Shown here piece by piece: positions 1 through 7,196 of a stretch of 64,000 nucleotides of DNA. The notes under the pieces were generated by a model that saw nothing but the letters and a program-made list of their open reading frames with translations, made no database searches and had not been told where the DNA came from. Positions within the stretch are counted from its first letter, which is position 1, and each line of letters opens with the position of its first letter. The stretch covers positions 1,671,593 through 1,735,592 of the forward strand of contig NZ_NPMR01000001.1 in the NCBI RefSeq assembly GCF_002245215.1. The letters run 5' to 3'. A program made the translations under genes and the position numbers. Source of the DNA: Microbacterium sp. Yaish 1 (GTDB lineage Bacteria > Actinomycetota > Actinomycetes > Actinomycetales > Microbacteriaceae).

Positions 1-142
1 CATGCTCGACTACGTCCAGCAGAGCTACGACCCGATGGTCGCAGCCACGAGCACCATCATTCTCGCGGGCACCGTCGTCATCGCCGTCATCGCCGAGCGC
101 ACGGTCGGCTTCGCCCGCATCTTCGGAGGGATCAACCGATGA
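1..142 (+). CDS. ABC transporter permease, C-terminal fragment (runs off left edge)
   Basis: The last 46 codons of an open frame that enters from the left edge (frame starting at base 2) encode a hydrophobic stretch (TSTIILAGTVVIAVIAE) and a short basic tail ending FGGINR. Its TGA stop (140-142) overlaps the ATG of the ABC ATPase (139-141), so the two are translationally coupled. A final membrane helix plus cytoplasmic tail directly before an ATPase and a binding lipoprotein is what the inner-membrane permease of a binding-protein-dependent importer looks like. The family is assigned from context; the conserved EAA loop lies outside the window. Confidence 0.7.
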   Translation, partial: MLDYVQQSYDPMVAATSTIILAGTVVIAVIAERTVGFARIFGGINR

Positions 143-1131
143 CCACCGCAGCAGAGTTCGTCGGGGTGACCCAGCGCTTCGGCGACTTCACCGCCGCCGA
201 CGACATCGACCTCGCCATCCCGTCGGGGCAGCTCACCACGCTGCTCGGGCCGAGCGGATGCGGCAAGACCACCTCGCTGCGGATGCTCGCGGGCTACACG
301 CAGCCCACGTCGGGCCGCATCATGATCGCGGGCGAGGACGCCACCCGCACCCCGCCCGAGCGGCGCGGGCTGGGCATGGTGTTCCAGTCGTACGCGCTGT
401 TCCCGCACATGAGCGTCGCCGAGAACGTCGGATACGGCCTGAAGCTGCGCAAGGTCCCGGCAGCGGAGCGCCGCCGCCGGGTCGAGGAGTCGCTCGACCT
501 CGTCGGTCTCGGGCACCTCGCGGCGAGCCGGCCCAAGAAGCTCTCGGGCGGGCAGCAGCAGCGCGTGGCCCTCGCCCGTGCCATCGCCATTCGCCCGACC
601 CTGCTGCTGCTCGACGAGCCGCTGTCGAACCTGGACGCGCGACTGCGCGTGCAGATGCGCGCCGAGATCCGCCGCATCCAGTCCGAGACCGGCCTCACCG
701 TCGTGCTCGTCACGCACGACCAGGACGAGGCGCTCGAGATGTCGGACCGCATGGTCCTCATGCGCGACGGTCGCATCATGCAGGAGGGTGCGCCGTCGGA
801 GGTGTTCACCGCTCCCGCGAACCGTTTCGTCGCGGAGTTCCTCGGCTACGAGAACTTCCTCGCCGCCGCGGACGGGACGCTCACGACCGTGCGTCCCGAG
901 CACCTCGCCCTCGGCTCTCCCGCCGACGGCACCGGGCTCGCGCTCGACGGAGTCGTGCTCGACGTCGCCTACCGCGGCGTCGACCGTCTCGTGACCGTCG
1001 AGACCGCCGACGCCAGCGGCGCGGCCGTTCGTCTCATCGCGGATGTCCGCGACGAGGCCGTTGCCGCACGCCCGGGCGACCGGGTCACCGTCACCGCTCC
1101 CAGCGCCCGCCTCATCCGTCTCGCGGCCTGA
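139..1131 (+). CDS. ABC transporter ATP-binding protein (polyamine/iron-type importer)
   Basis: This 330-aa protein would energise the importer. It has a Walker A (GPSGCGKTT, about residues 37-45), a Q-loop region (MVFQSYALFPHMSV), the ABC signature LSGGQQQR (about 135), Walker B LLLLDEPLSNLD (about 155) and an H-loop (VLVTHDQDEA). The last ~80 residues form a TOBE-like regulatory extension (TVRPEHLAL, then DVAYRGVDRLVTVE), as in PotA, FbpC and related MOI-type ATPases. It overlaps the upstream permease stop by ATGA and is followed 88 bp later by the binding lipoprotein. The substrate cannot be read from the ATPase; polyamine, ferric iron, thiamine or phosphonate importers share this architecture. 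Confidence 0.93.
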   Translation: MTTAAEFVGVTQRFGDFTAADDIDLAIPSGQLTTLLGPSGCGKTTSLRMLAGYTQPTSGRIMIAGEDATRTPPERRGLGMVFQSYALFPHMSVAENVGYGLKLRKVPAAERRRRVEESLDLVGLGHLAASRPKKLSGGQQQRVALARAIAIRPTLLLLDEPLSNLDARLRVQMRAEIRRIQSETGLTVVLVTHDQDEALEMSDRMVLMRDGRIMQEGAPSEVFTAPANRFVAEFLGYENFLAAADGTLTTVRPEHLALGSPADGTGLALDGVVLDVAYRGVDRLVTVETADASGAAVRLIADVRDEAVAARPGDRVTVTAPSARLIRLAA

Positions 1132-1219
1132 CCTCCGCAGACATCCCGCTCCACACGTTCCACCCGCACCAGCACCCGCACCCCTGCGGCCCGCCCGCAG
1201 AGCTCCGAGAGGAACCCGC

Positions 1220-2302
1220 ATGATCCGCACCCGCACCAGCCGCGTCCTCGCGGCATCCGCCGCCGTCGCCGCCACGGCCCTCGTCGTCACCGGTTGCTCC
1301 GGCGGGGCGGGAGACTCCGGTGACGGCGGGTCGAGCGACTCGATCGTCGTCAGCGCGTTCCCGTTCGGGGTCGAGCAGTTCCAGCAGGCGATCGTCGACC
1401 CGTTCACCGAGAAGACGGGCATCACGGTCGAGATCGAGACCGGCTCCAACGCCGACCGTCTGTCGCAGCTGCAGCTCGCCGGTGGTGACGCAGGGATCGA
1501 CGTCATGCTGATCTCCGACACCTTCGCAGCCTCCGGCCAGGAGAAGGACCTGTTCCAGGACTTCGACGAGTCCGACGTCCCCAACCTCGCGAAGATCGCC
1601 GACTTCGCCGTCGAGGAGGGCTACGACGGCCCGGCCTACAGCTACCAGCTCAACGGCACGCTGTACAACACCGACGAGCTGGATGCCGCGCAGGCCGCCG
1701 ACTGGTCGCTCTACGCCGACTCCGCCTACAGCGGCCGCCTCGCCTTCCCCGACATCGCGGTGACCGCCGGTCAGCTCGCGGTCTCGGGCGTCGCGTCGAC
1801 CTTCGGTGACGGCCCCTACGACATCGACACCGCCTACACGACGATCGGCGGATGGGCCCCCAACATCCTGCAGTTCTACTCGTCGTCGACCGAGGTCACC
1901 AACCTCCTCACGCAGGGCGAGATCGTCGCTGCCGACGCCCTCAGCGGCTTCGCCACGACGCTCATCGCCTCGGGCGAGCCGGTCGCGTGGACCGCGCCCG
2001 CCGAGGGTCGCTACATGGCGACGAACCGTGCCATGATCCCCAGCGGAGCGAAGAACCTCGAGGGCGCGTACGCCTTCATCGACTACCTGCTCTCGGTCGA
2101 GGCGCAGACGGCGTCGGCCGAGATCGTCGGCGACCTGCCCGTCGCCCTCGACGCCACGATCCCCGCCGAGATCACCGCCGTGGTCGGTGACATCGCGGCC
2201 GACCCGATCGCGGCGGGCTACGCCACGCTCGACCCTGCCGAGATCGTCCCGAACCGCGCCCAGTGGGTCGAGCGGTTCGCGCGCGAGGTCGCCTCGCGCT
2301 GA
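1220..2302 (+). CDS. ABC transporter extracellular substrate-binding lipoprotein
   Basis: A 360-aa secreted lipoprotein. An n-region with three Arg, a hydrophobic core and the lipobox VVTGC give a lipidated Cys near residue 27, followed by a Gly/Ser/Asp linker. The rest has the periplasmic-binding type II pattern of the Fe(III)/spermidine-putrescine/thiamine group (VSAFPFGVEQFQQAIVDPF at the start; AYAFIDYLLSVEAQ near the end). The ATG at 1220 is preceded by GAGAGGAA and avoids a non-secretory N-terminal extension that an upstream in-frame start would add. It is the third gene of the importer operon. The ligand is unknown; a downstream deaminase-like gene hints at a nitrogenous organic compound, which is inference only. 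Confidence 0.88.
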   Translation: MIRTRTSRVLAASAAVAATALVVTGCSGGAGDSGDGGSSDSIVVSAFPFGVEQFQQAIVDPFTEKTGITVEIETGSNADRLSQLQLAGGDAGIDVMLISDTFAASGQEKDLFQDFDESDVPNLAKIADFAVEEGYDGPAYSYQLNGTLYNTDELDAAQAADWSLYADSAYSGRLAFPDIAVTAGQLAVSGVASTFGDGPYDIDTAYTTIGGWAPNILQFYSSSTEVTNLLTQGEIVAADALSGFATTLIASGEPVAWTAPAEGRYMATNRAMIPSGAKNLEGAYAFIDYLLSVEAQTASAEIVGDLPVALDATIPAEITAVVGDIAADPIAAGYATLDPAEIVPNRAQWVERFAREVASR

Positions 2303-2310
2303 TCCAGACC

Positions 2311-2350
2311 GCCCGGCCGTCGAGCACCCCCCCATCCTCGGCGGCCGGGC
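2311..2350 (+). terminator. Hairpin after the ABC importer operon
   Basis: A perfect 9-bp inverted repeat (GCCCGGCCG at 2311-2319, CGGCCGGGC at 2342-2350) starts 8 bp after the binding-protein stop. It has a 22-nt loop and is followed by a CT-rich stretch rather than a clean T-run. It probably ends or attenuates the importer transcript before the deaminase gene. Confidence 0.55.
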
Positions 2351-2401
2351 CTCTTCCCGCGGTTCTCCGACCGCATCGCTCCACGACGCACGAACGGCAC
2401 C

Positions 2402-3523
2402 ATGACCTCCGCAGCATCCCTCCCCGCCGAGTACCTTCAGCGCCTGCCGAAGGCCGACCTGCACTGCCACCTCATCGGCACCGTGCGCGCGTCGACGTTC
2501 GCGGAACTCGCCCGCCGGGAGTCGCTCGAGCTGCCGGCCGACCCCGAGCGCATCTTCGCCGACATCAACTCGCTGCCGCCCGACCCGGCGCTGTACCGCA
2601 ACACGCGCATCCCGGTTCCGCAGCAGCGCGGCGCCGATGAGCCCGAGGTGTCGTACTCGCTCTTCCAGGTGTCGAACTGGGTGGTCGAGGTGCTCCGGGA
2701 TGCCGACGACCTGACCCGCATCGTCTACGAGGCGTTCGAGGACGCCCACCGCCGCAGCGGCACCCGCCACCTCGAGCTGTTCTTCGACGCGCTGCCGCCG
2801 CACCTCGAGTCGCTCGGATACCTCGGCGCGGTCGAGGCCTACGCAGAGGGCATCCGCATGGCGGAGCGCGACTTCGGCATGAGCGGGCTGATGATCCAGG
2901 GCATCGACCGCAGCCGCAGCGGCGAGGAGGCCCTCGCCGTCGTCCGCCGCGTCGTCGACAACCCGCATCCGTACGTCGCGGGCATCGGTCTCGACAACCT
3001 CGAGACCGCCGGTCCGCCCGAGCGTTTCGTCGACGCCTACCGCCTGGCGGGTGAGGCCGGCCTCGGCCGTACGGCGCACTCGTCCGAGCACGCGCCGACT
3101 GCGGTCAACACCATCACTTGCCTCGACCTGCTCGGCTGCGACCGCATCGACCACGGGTACTACGTGCTCGAGGACGACGCCGTCGTCGAGCGGATGCGCG
3201 AGGATCAGGTCGCGTTCACCGTGGCCTCGACCACGTCACGCCGCTCGTGGCGGCCCTGGCGTCGCGCGTCGATCGCCGCGATGCTCGAGGCCGGGCTCAA
3301 CGTCATCCCGTGCTCGGACGACCCGGGCATGTTCCCCACGACCCTCGCCGCGGAGTACGAGATCGTCGCGGACCAGATCGGCGCCACCCACGAGCAGGTC
3401 CGCCGCATGGCGATCTCGTCGTTCGAGGCATCCTGGCTGCCCGCCGAGCAGCGCGCCCGTCGCGTCGCCGAGGTCACCGCCGAGATCGACGCCCTCGACG
3501 CCGAGTTCGCACTCTCGGTCTGA
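2402..3523 (+). CDS. Adenosine deaminase family protein (substrate uncertain)
   Basis: A 373-aa TIM-barrel metal-dependent deaminase. Visible metal ligands are H21 and H23 (DLHCHL), H226 in RTAHSSEH, RIDHGYYV, and the Asp pair of CSDDPGMF (about 306-307). In canonical adenosine deaminases the third motif is HAGE with the catalytic Glu; here it is H-S-S-E (E229), and the usual CPxSN-type strand is replaced by a basic STTSRRSWRPWRR segment. The catalytic set is therefore present but the substrate pocket differs, so adenosine, adenine or another purine-like amine are possible. It follows the ABC importer by 100 bp, separated by a hairpin, and is convergent with the helicase gene. Confidence 0.8.
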   Translation: MTSAASLPAEYLQRLPKADLHCHLIGTVRASTFAELARRESLELPADPERIFADINSLPPDPALYRNTRIPVPQQRGADEPEVSYSLFQVSNWVVEVLRDADDLTRIVYEAFEDAHRRSGTRHLELFFDALPPHLESLGYLGAVEAYAEGIRMAERDFGMSGLMIQGIDRSRSGEEALAVVRRVVDNPHPYVAGIGLDNLETAGPPERFVDAYRLAGEAGLGRTAHSSEHAPTAVNTITCLDLLGCDRIDHGYYVLEDDAVVERMREDQVAFTVASTTSRRSWRPWRRASIAAMLEAGLNVIPCSDDPGMFPTTLAAEYEIVADQIGATHEQVRRMAISSFEASWLPAEQRARRVAEVTAEIDALDAEFALSV

Positions 3524-3540
3524 GCCGCACGCCGCGCGCG

Positions 3541-3610
3541 CCGAGAACGCACCGTCGCCGCGAGAACGCACGGTTGAGGGTGCGTTCTCGCGGCGAGCGT
3601 GTGTTCTCGG
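3541..3610. terminator. Double palindrome between convergent genes (bidirectional terminator, GAGAACGCAC type)
   Basis: An inner perfect 15-bp inverted repeat (CGCCGCGAGAACGCA at 3556-3570, TGCGTTCTCGCGGCG at 3581-3595) with a 10-nt loop is nested inside a second near-perfect pair (CCGAGAACGCAC at 3541-3552 against GTGTGTTCTCGG at 3599-3610). It sits between the stops of the deaminase (+) and helicase (-) genes, so it can terminate both. There is no T-run. The same GAGAACGCAC core reappears at 5914-5962. Confidence 0.6.
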
Positions 3611-3637
3611 CGGGATGGCCCGCGCCGGATGCGGAGG

Positions 3638-5242
3638 TCAGCGACCGCCGCGGCGGCCGGCGCTGTTCTGGCGCACGACCGAGCCGACCATGAGCTTGCC
3701 GCCCGCGGCACCGCCGTTCGACGACGCGCGACGGCCGGTGCGGCGCGGGTTGCCCGCGGGAGCGGCGTCGCGCGTCTCGCGCGGCGCGCGGTCGGCGGTC
3801 TGACCGCCGCGCGAGGACTGCTGCCCACCGCGGCTCTGCTGCTGGTCGCGCTGCCCGCCCGCGCGTGCGCCCTGGCCGTCGCGGCCACCGGCAGCGCCCT
3901 GGCCCTGACCCTGGCCGCGTCCGCCGCGACCGCGGCCACCGCCGGAGCGACCGGCGCCGTTCGACGAACCGCCCTCGCGGGCATCGCGCGCGGCGCGCTT
4001 GCGCTGGGCGTTGGCGCCCTGGCTCGTGCCGCGGGGTGCGACCTCGACGGGGGCCGGGGTGACGTAGGGGGCGACCTTTCCGACGAGGGCGACGACCTCG
4101 GGCGATTCGGCCGTGACCGTGATCGGGGTGACGGCGATGGCGGCCTTGCGGAGCAGATCCTTGACGTCGCGCTCCTGGCCCGGCATCACGAGGGTGACGA
4201 CGGCGCCCTCGGCGCCTGCGCGGGCGGTGCGGCCCGAACGGTGCAGGTACGCCTTGTGCTCCATCGGCGGGTCGACGTGGACGACCAGCTCGACGTCGTC
4301 GACGTGCACACCGCGCGCGGCGACATCCGTCGCGACGAGCACCTTCGCGGCGCCCGACGAGAACGCGGCGAGGTTGCGGTCGCGCTGCGGCTGCGAGAGG
4401 TTGCCGTGCAGATCGACCGAGGGGATGCCCTGCGAGGTCAGCTGCTTGGCGAGCTTCTTCGCGGCGTGCTTGGTGCGGGTGAAGAGGATGCGGCGGCCCA
4501 TGCCCGACGCGAGCGTCTTGACGACATCCTTCTTCTCCTCGGCGCCGGCGAGGTGGAACACGTGGTGGGTCATCGCGGCGACGGGCGAGTGCGCCTCGTC
4601 GACCGAGTGCAGCACCTCGTTCTGCAGGAATCGCTTCACGAGCTTGTCCACGCCGTTGTCGAGCGTCGCGCTGAACAGCATCCGCTGTCCGTCGCGCGGC
4701 GTCTTGTCGAGGATGCGGGTGACAGCGGGGAGGAAGCCGAGGTCGGCCATGTGGTCGGCCTCGTCGATCACCGTGATCTCGACCGAGTCGAGCGTCAGGT
4801 GGCGCTGCTGCAGCAGGTCTTCGAGGCGGCCCGGGCAGGCGACGACGATGTCGACGCCTGCGTTCAGCGCCTGCACCTGTCGGTTCTGGTTGACGCCGCC
4901 GAAGATGGTGGTCGTCTTCATGCCGTAGGCCGCCGCGAGGGGCTCGAGGGTCGCGTTGATCTGCGTCGCGAGCTCGCGGGTCGGGGCGAGGACGAGGCCC
5001 AGGATGCGGGCAGCGCGGCGGCTGCCGCCGGCCAGCTCGCCACCGAGGCGCGCAGCCATCGGGATCGAGAAGGCGAGCGTCTTGCCCGAGCCGGTCTTGC
5101 CGCGGCCGAGCACGTCGCGTCCGGCGAGCGTGTCGGGAAGCGTGTCGACCTGGATCGGGAAGGCGGTGGTCTTGCCGTCCTTCGCGAGCGCTTCGACGAG
5201 GGGAGCGGGCACGCCGAGCGTGCGGAAAGTGGTGTCAGTCAT
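3638..5242 (-). CDS. DEAD-box ATP-dependent RNA helicase
   Basis: A 534-aa cytoplasmic RNA helicase. Motifs in order: Q-motif region (TAFPIQVDTLP), Walker A (GRGKTGSGKT, about 47-55), PTREL, DEAD (VIDEADHMA), SAT (LFSATLD), and in the second RecA domain TDVAARGVH and HRSGRTARAG. From about residue 420 the tail becomes Arg/Gly/Gln-rich (GRGRGGRGQG and similar), a basic disordered RNA-binding extension typical of actinobacterial RhlE-like helicases. The ATG at 5242 is chosen because GGAGAAA precedes it; the frame stays open upstream, but that part overlaps a palindrome and lacks helicase sequence. Members act in ribosome assembly and mRNA decay. Confidence 0.93.
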   Translation of the reverse strand: MTDTTFRTLGVPAPLVEALAKDGKTTAFPIQVDTLPDTLAGRDVLGRGKTGSGKTLAFSIPMAARLGGELAGGSRRAARILGLVLAPTRELATQINATLEPLAAAYGMKTTTIFGGVNQNRQVQALNAGVDIVVACPGRLEDLLQQRHLTLDSVEITVIDEADHMADLGFLPAVTRILDKTPRDGQRMLFSATLDNGVDKLVKRFLQNEVLHSVDEAHSPVAAMTHHVFHLAGAEEKKDVVKTLASGMGRRILFTRTKHAAKKLAKQLTSQGIPSVDLHGNLSQPQRDRNLAAFSSGAAKVLVATDVAARGVHVDDVELVVHVDPPMEHKAYLHRSGRTARAGAEGAVVTLVMPGQERDVKDLLRKAAIAVTPITVTAESPEVVALVGKVAPYVTPAPVEVAPRGTSQGANAQRKRAARDAREGGSSNGAGRSGGGRGRGGRGQGQGQGAAGGRDGQGARAGGQRDQQQSRGGQQSSRGGQTADRAPRETRDAAPAGNPRRTGRRASSNGGAAGGKLMVGSVVRQNSAGRRGGR

Positions 5243-5573
5243 GAGGGAGCGTTTCTCCGGGCGCACGTCGGCGCCCTGATCGGTGGCCCGGATGCGGGTG
5301 CGCATGCGGGGTCGCCGTACGAAAGAGTCCGCGGGATGCCGGTCGTGACCCGGTGGGGCGGAAGGCGTTCTACGACGCGTGCGGCGCGAGCGCGCCACAA
5401 GAACCCTCAGCCTATCAGTGCTCGCCTGTCCGTCGGCCCGGACCCCGGCGGCGGTCGGTATGCCGCGATGCAAGGGATTCGGCCCGACACCCCGGCCCAA
5501 CGGCATCCGTCACGGGGTGTCGGCCCGGATGTCTTGCATCCGCGCCCGGCGCAGAGAGCGCAGTGCGCCCGGG
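5243..5573. other. 331-bp intergenic spacer between helicase and glutaredoxin genes
   Basis: No coding frame is supported here. It holds the helicase promoter region (not resolved) next to 5243 and the long palindrome at 5467-5540. Confidence 0.6.
5467..5540 (-). terminator. Long imperfect palindrome downstream of the glutaredoxin gene
   Basis: The outer arms GATGCAAG (5467-5474) and CTTGCATC (5533-5540) enclose inner arms CGGCCCGACACCCCG and CGGGGTGTCGGCCCG (14 of 15 pairs). The whole 74-bp cruciform-capable element lies 34 bp past the glutaredoxin stop. It is probably a terminator, or a REP-like palindrome. Confidence 0.5.
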
Positions 5574-5834
5574 TCAGATGAGCGAGAGCTCCCGCAGCTT
5601 GGCTGCGACGTCGTCGTTGCTCGGCTCGACGTGGTGCGTCGCGTCGGGGTAGACCACCACGGGGATCTGCGTGCGGCCCGAGATCTCACGCGCGACGTCA
5701 GCCGCGGCAGGCTCCGCCTCGAGGTCGATGTAGGTGTAGTCGACGCCGAGCTCGTCGAGCTGAGCCTTCGTGCGGCGGCAGTCGCGGCACCAGTCGGCGC
5801 CGAACATCGTGATCGTGTCGGTGGAAGCGGTCAT
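5574..5834 (-). CDS. Mycoredoxin/glutaredoxin-like protein
   Basis: An 86-aa thioredoxin-fold redoxin. It has an FGADWCRDC active site (Cys16-x-x-Cys19) and the cis-Pro motif TQIPVVVY that closes the glutathione/mycothiol site. Its length fits the mini-glutaredoxins (Mrx1/NrdH-like) that use mycothiol in actinobacteria. The ATG at 5834 has CTGGAGG about 6 nt upstream; longer in-frame starts would add a proline/glycine tail foreign to the fold. The gene appears monocistronic, with a palindrome after its stop. The specific partner (mycothiol or thioredoxin reductase) cannot be read from sequence. Confidence 0.88.
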   Translation of the reverse strand: MTASTDTITMFGADWCRDCRRTKAQLDELGVDYTYIDLEAEPAAADVAREISGRTQIPVVVYPDATHHVEPSNDDVAAKLRELSLI

Positions 5835-5913
5835 GCCTCCAGGGTACGTCCGCCCCGAAGACCCGGGGGCGGGCAGCGTCCGCCCCGATCCCGCCCAGCG
5901 CGTACCGTTCACG

Positions 5914-5962
5914 CGAGAACGCACCGCCCCGCGAGCTATCTCGACGAGGCGGTGCGTTCTCG
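5914..5962 (-). terminator. Perfect palindrome after the glycosyltransferase gene (GAGAACGCAC type)
   Basis: The 15-bp arms CGAGAACGCACCGCC (5914-5928) and GGCGGTGCGTTCTCG (5948-5962) are exact complements with a 19-nt loop, 12 bp past the glycosyltransferase stop. It shares its core with the element at 3541-3610. Confidence 0.55.
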
Positions 5963-5973
5963 GCGCGAAGGGC

Positions 5974-7101
5974 TCAGTACTCGGCGGCCCGGGCGCGCTC
6001 GGGGGCGGCCTCGAGCACGGCCGGCACTCGCTGGCTCTTGGGCGCGTACACGACGAGCGCGTGGAACACGAAGCGCACGACGAACGCCGCGATCAGGGTC
6101 AGCCCGGCGGCGATGACGCTCGGGATGTGCGCGTTCTCGACGAGCACCCACAGCACCGGGATCCGGATGATGGCTTCGGCGTTATTGAAAGCGAACGACT
6201 TCACGAACCGCTGCGTCATGCTGCCCGATTCCGAGCGCATGTCGGAGAAGACGAGGTATTCCAGCAGCAGGAAGTTGCCGATGATCGTGATCTCACTGGC
6301 GATGATGGATGCCGGCAGGTAGTCCATCCCCAGGCGGATGAGACCCCACATGATCACGAGATTCGCGATCGCGCCGACACCGCCGACGAGGGCGAACGCC
6401 GACATCCGCCCGAAGCGGAGCATCAGCAGCTGCGTCAGGAACCGGATGCCCTGCGTGAAGGTCGCCTTGGACGAGCCGGCGTATCGCGGCGCGAAGGCGA
6501 ACGGCACCTCGGCGACGCGCATGTGGCGCCGCGCGAGGATCTCGAGCAGGATCTTGAAGCCGCGCGGACGCAGCGCGTCGACGTCGATCGTGTCGCGGTC
6601 GACCAGGAAGAACCCGGTCATCGGGTCGCTGCACTCGCTGAGCTTCCGCGGGAACATCGCCTTGGTCAGCAGCGTCGACGCGCGCGAGACGGTCGTCCGC
6701 GTGGCGTCGGCGAGTCCCCTGGAGTCGCCGCCGGCGATGTAGCGCGAGGCCACGACGATGTCCACGTCGCCGCGGTCCGCTCTTGCGAGCAGCCGCGGGA
6801 TGTCCTCGGGCGGATGCTGCAGGTCGCCGTCCATCACGAGACACCACGACGAGTTCGCGGTGCGGATGCCTTCGACCACGGCCCCGCCGAGTCCCGCGAC
6901 CGGCTCGTCGCGGTGGACCAGGCGCACCGGGAAGTCGGCGGTCTTCGCCGCCCGCTCGATGATCGCGGGGGTGTCGTCGGTCGAGTCGTCGACGAAGACG
7001 ACCTCGATCATCCGGTCATCGACCGCGTCGCCGATCCGTCGCAGCAGCTCCACGACGTTCGGACCCTCGTTGAAGGTCGGGACGACGATCGTCAGATCCA
7101 T
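5974..7101 (-). CDS. GT2 glycosyltransferase fused to GtrA-like membrane domain (dolichol/polyprenol-phosphate mannosyltransferase type)
   Basis: A 375-aa two-domain protein. Residues 1 to about 235 are a GT-A fold family-2 transferase (TIVVPTFNEGPNVVELLRR, VFVDDSTDDT, the donor/metal motif VMDGDLQHPPED, then the DPM1-like SDPMTGFFLVDR). The remainder is a GtrA-type domain of about four hydrophobic helices. Such fusions transfer a sugar from a nucleotide donor to polyprenyl phosphate and may help flip the product for cell-wall glycan or glycoprotein synthesis. No strong ribosome site precedes the ATG, but a good promoter lies 38-65 bp upstream. It is followed by a palindromic terminator. Confidence 0.88.
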   Translation of the reverse strand: MDLTIVVPTFNEGPNVVELLRRIGDAVDDRMIEVVFVDDSTDDTPAIIERAAKTADFPVRLVHRDEPVAGLGGAVVEGIRTANSSWCLVMDGDLQHPPEDIPRLLARADRGDVDIVVASRYIAGGDSRGLADATRTTVSRASTLLTKAMFPRKLSECSDPMTGFFLVDRDTIDVDALRPRGFKILLEILARRHMRVAEVPFAFAPRYAGSSKATFTQGIRFLTQLLMLRFGRMSAFALVGGVGAIANLVIMWGLIRLGMDYLPASIIASEITIIGNFLLLEYLVFSDMRSESGSMTQRFVKSFAFNNAEAIIRIPVLWVLVENAHIPSVIAAGLTLIAAFVVRFVFHALVVYAPKSQRVPAVLEAAPERARAAEY

Positions 7102-7138
7102 GGAGCGCTCGCAAGTCGAAACGGACGGGGGAATTCAC

Positions 7139-7166
7139 ACAGTACTGAGGATTCATATGCGTACAA
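7139..7166 (-). promoter_or_regulatory. Promoter of the glycosyltransferase gene
   Basis: On the minus strand TTGTAC (7161-7166) and TACTGT (7139-7144) are separated by 16 nt, giving a sigma-70/SigA-like promoter about 38 bp before the start codon. Confidence 0.5.
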
Positions 7167-7196
7167 GCGGTTGACTCTTTGGATATCGCCTGAGAT

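Noticed and set aside
1112..3154. A 680-codon minus-strand frame opposite the binding lipoprotein and deaminase
   Set aside because: Antisense shadow with biased composition; the plus-strand genes carry lipobox and metal motifs.
3524..5980. CRISPR array suggested by the repeated GAGAACGCAC motif
   Set aside because: Only palindromic pairs at gene ends; no regular repeat-spacer pattern and no cas genes.
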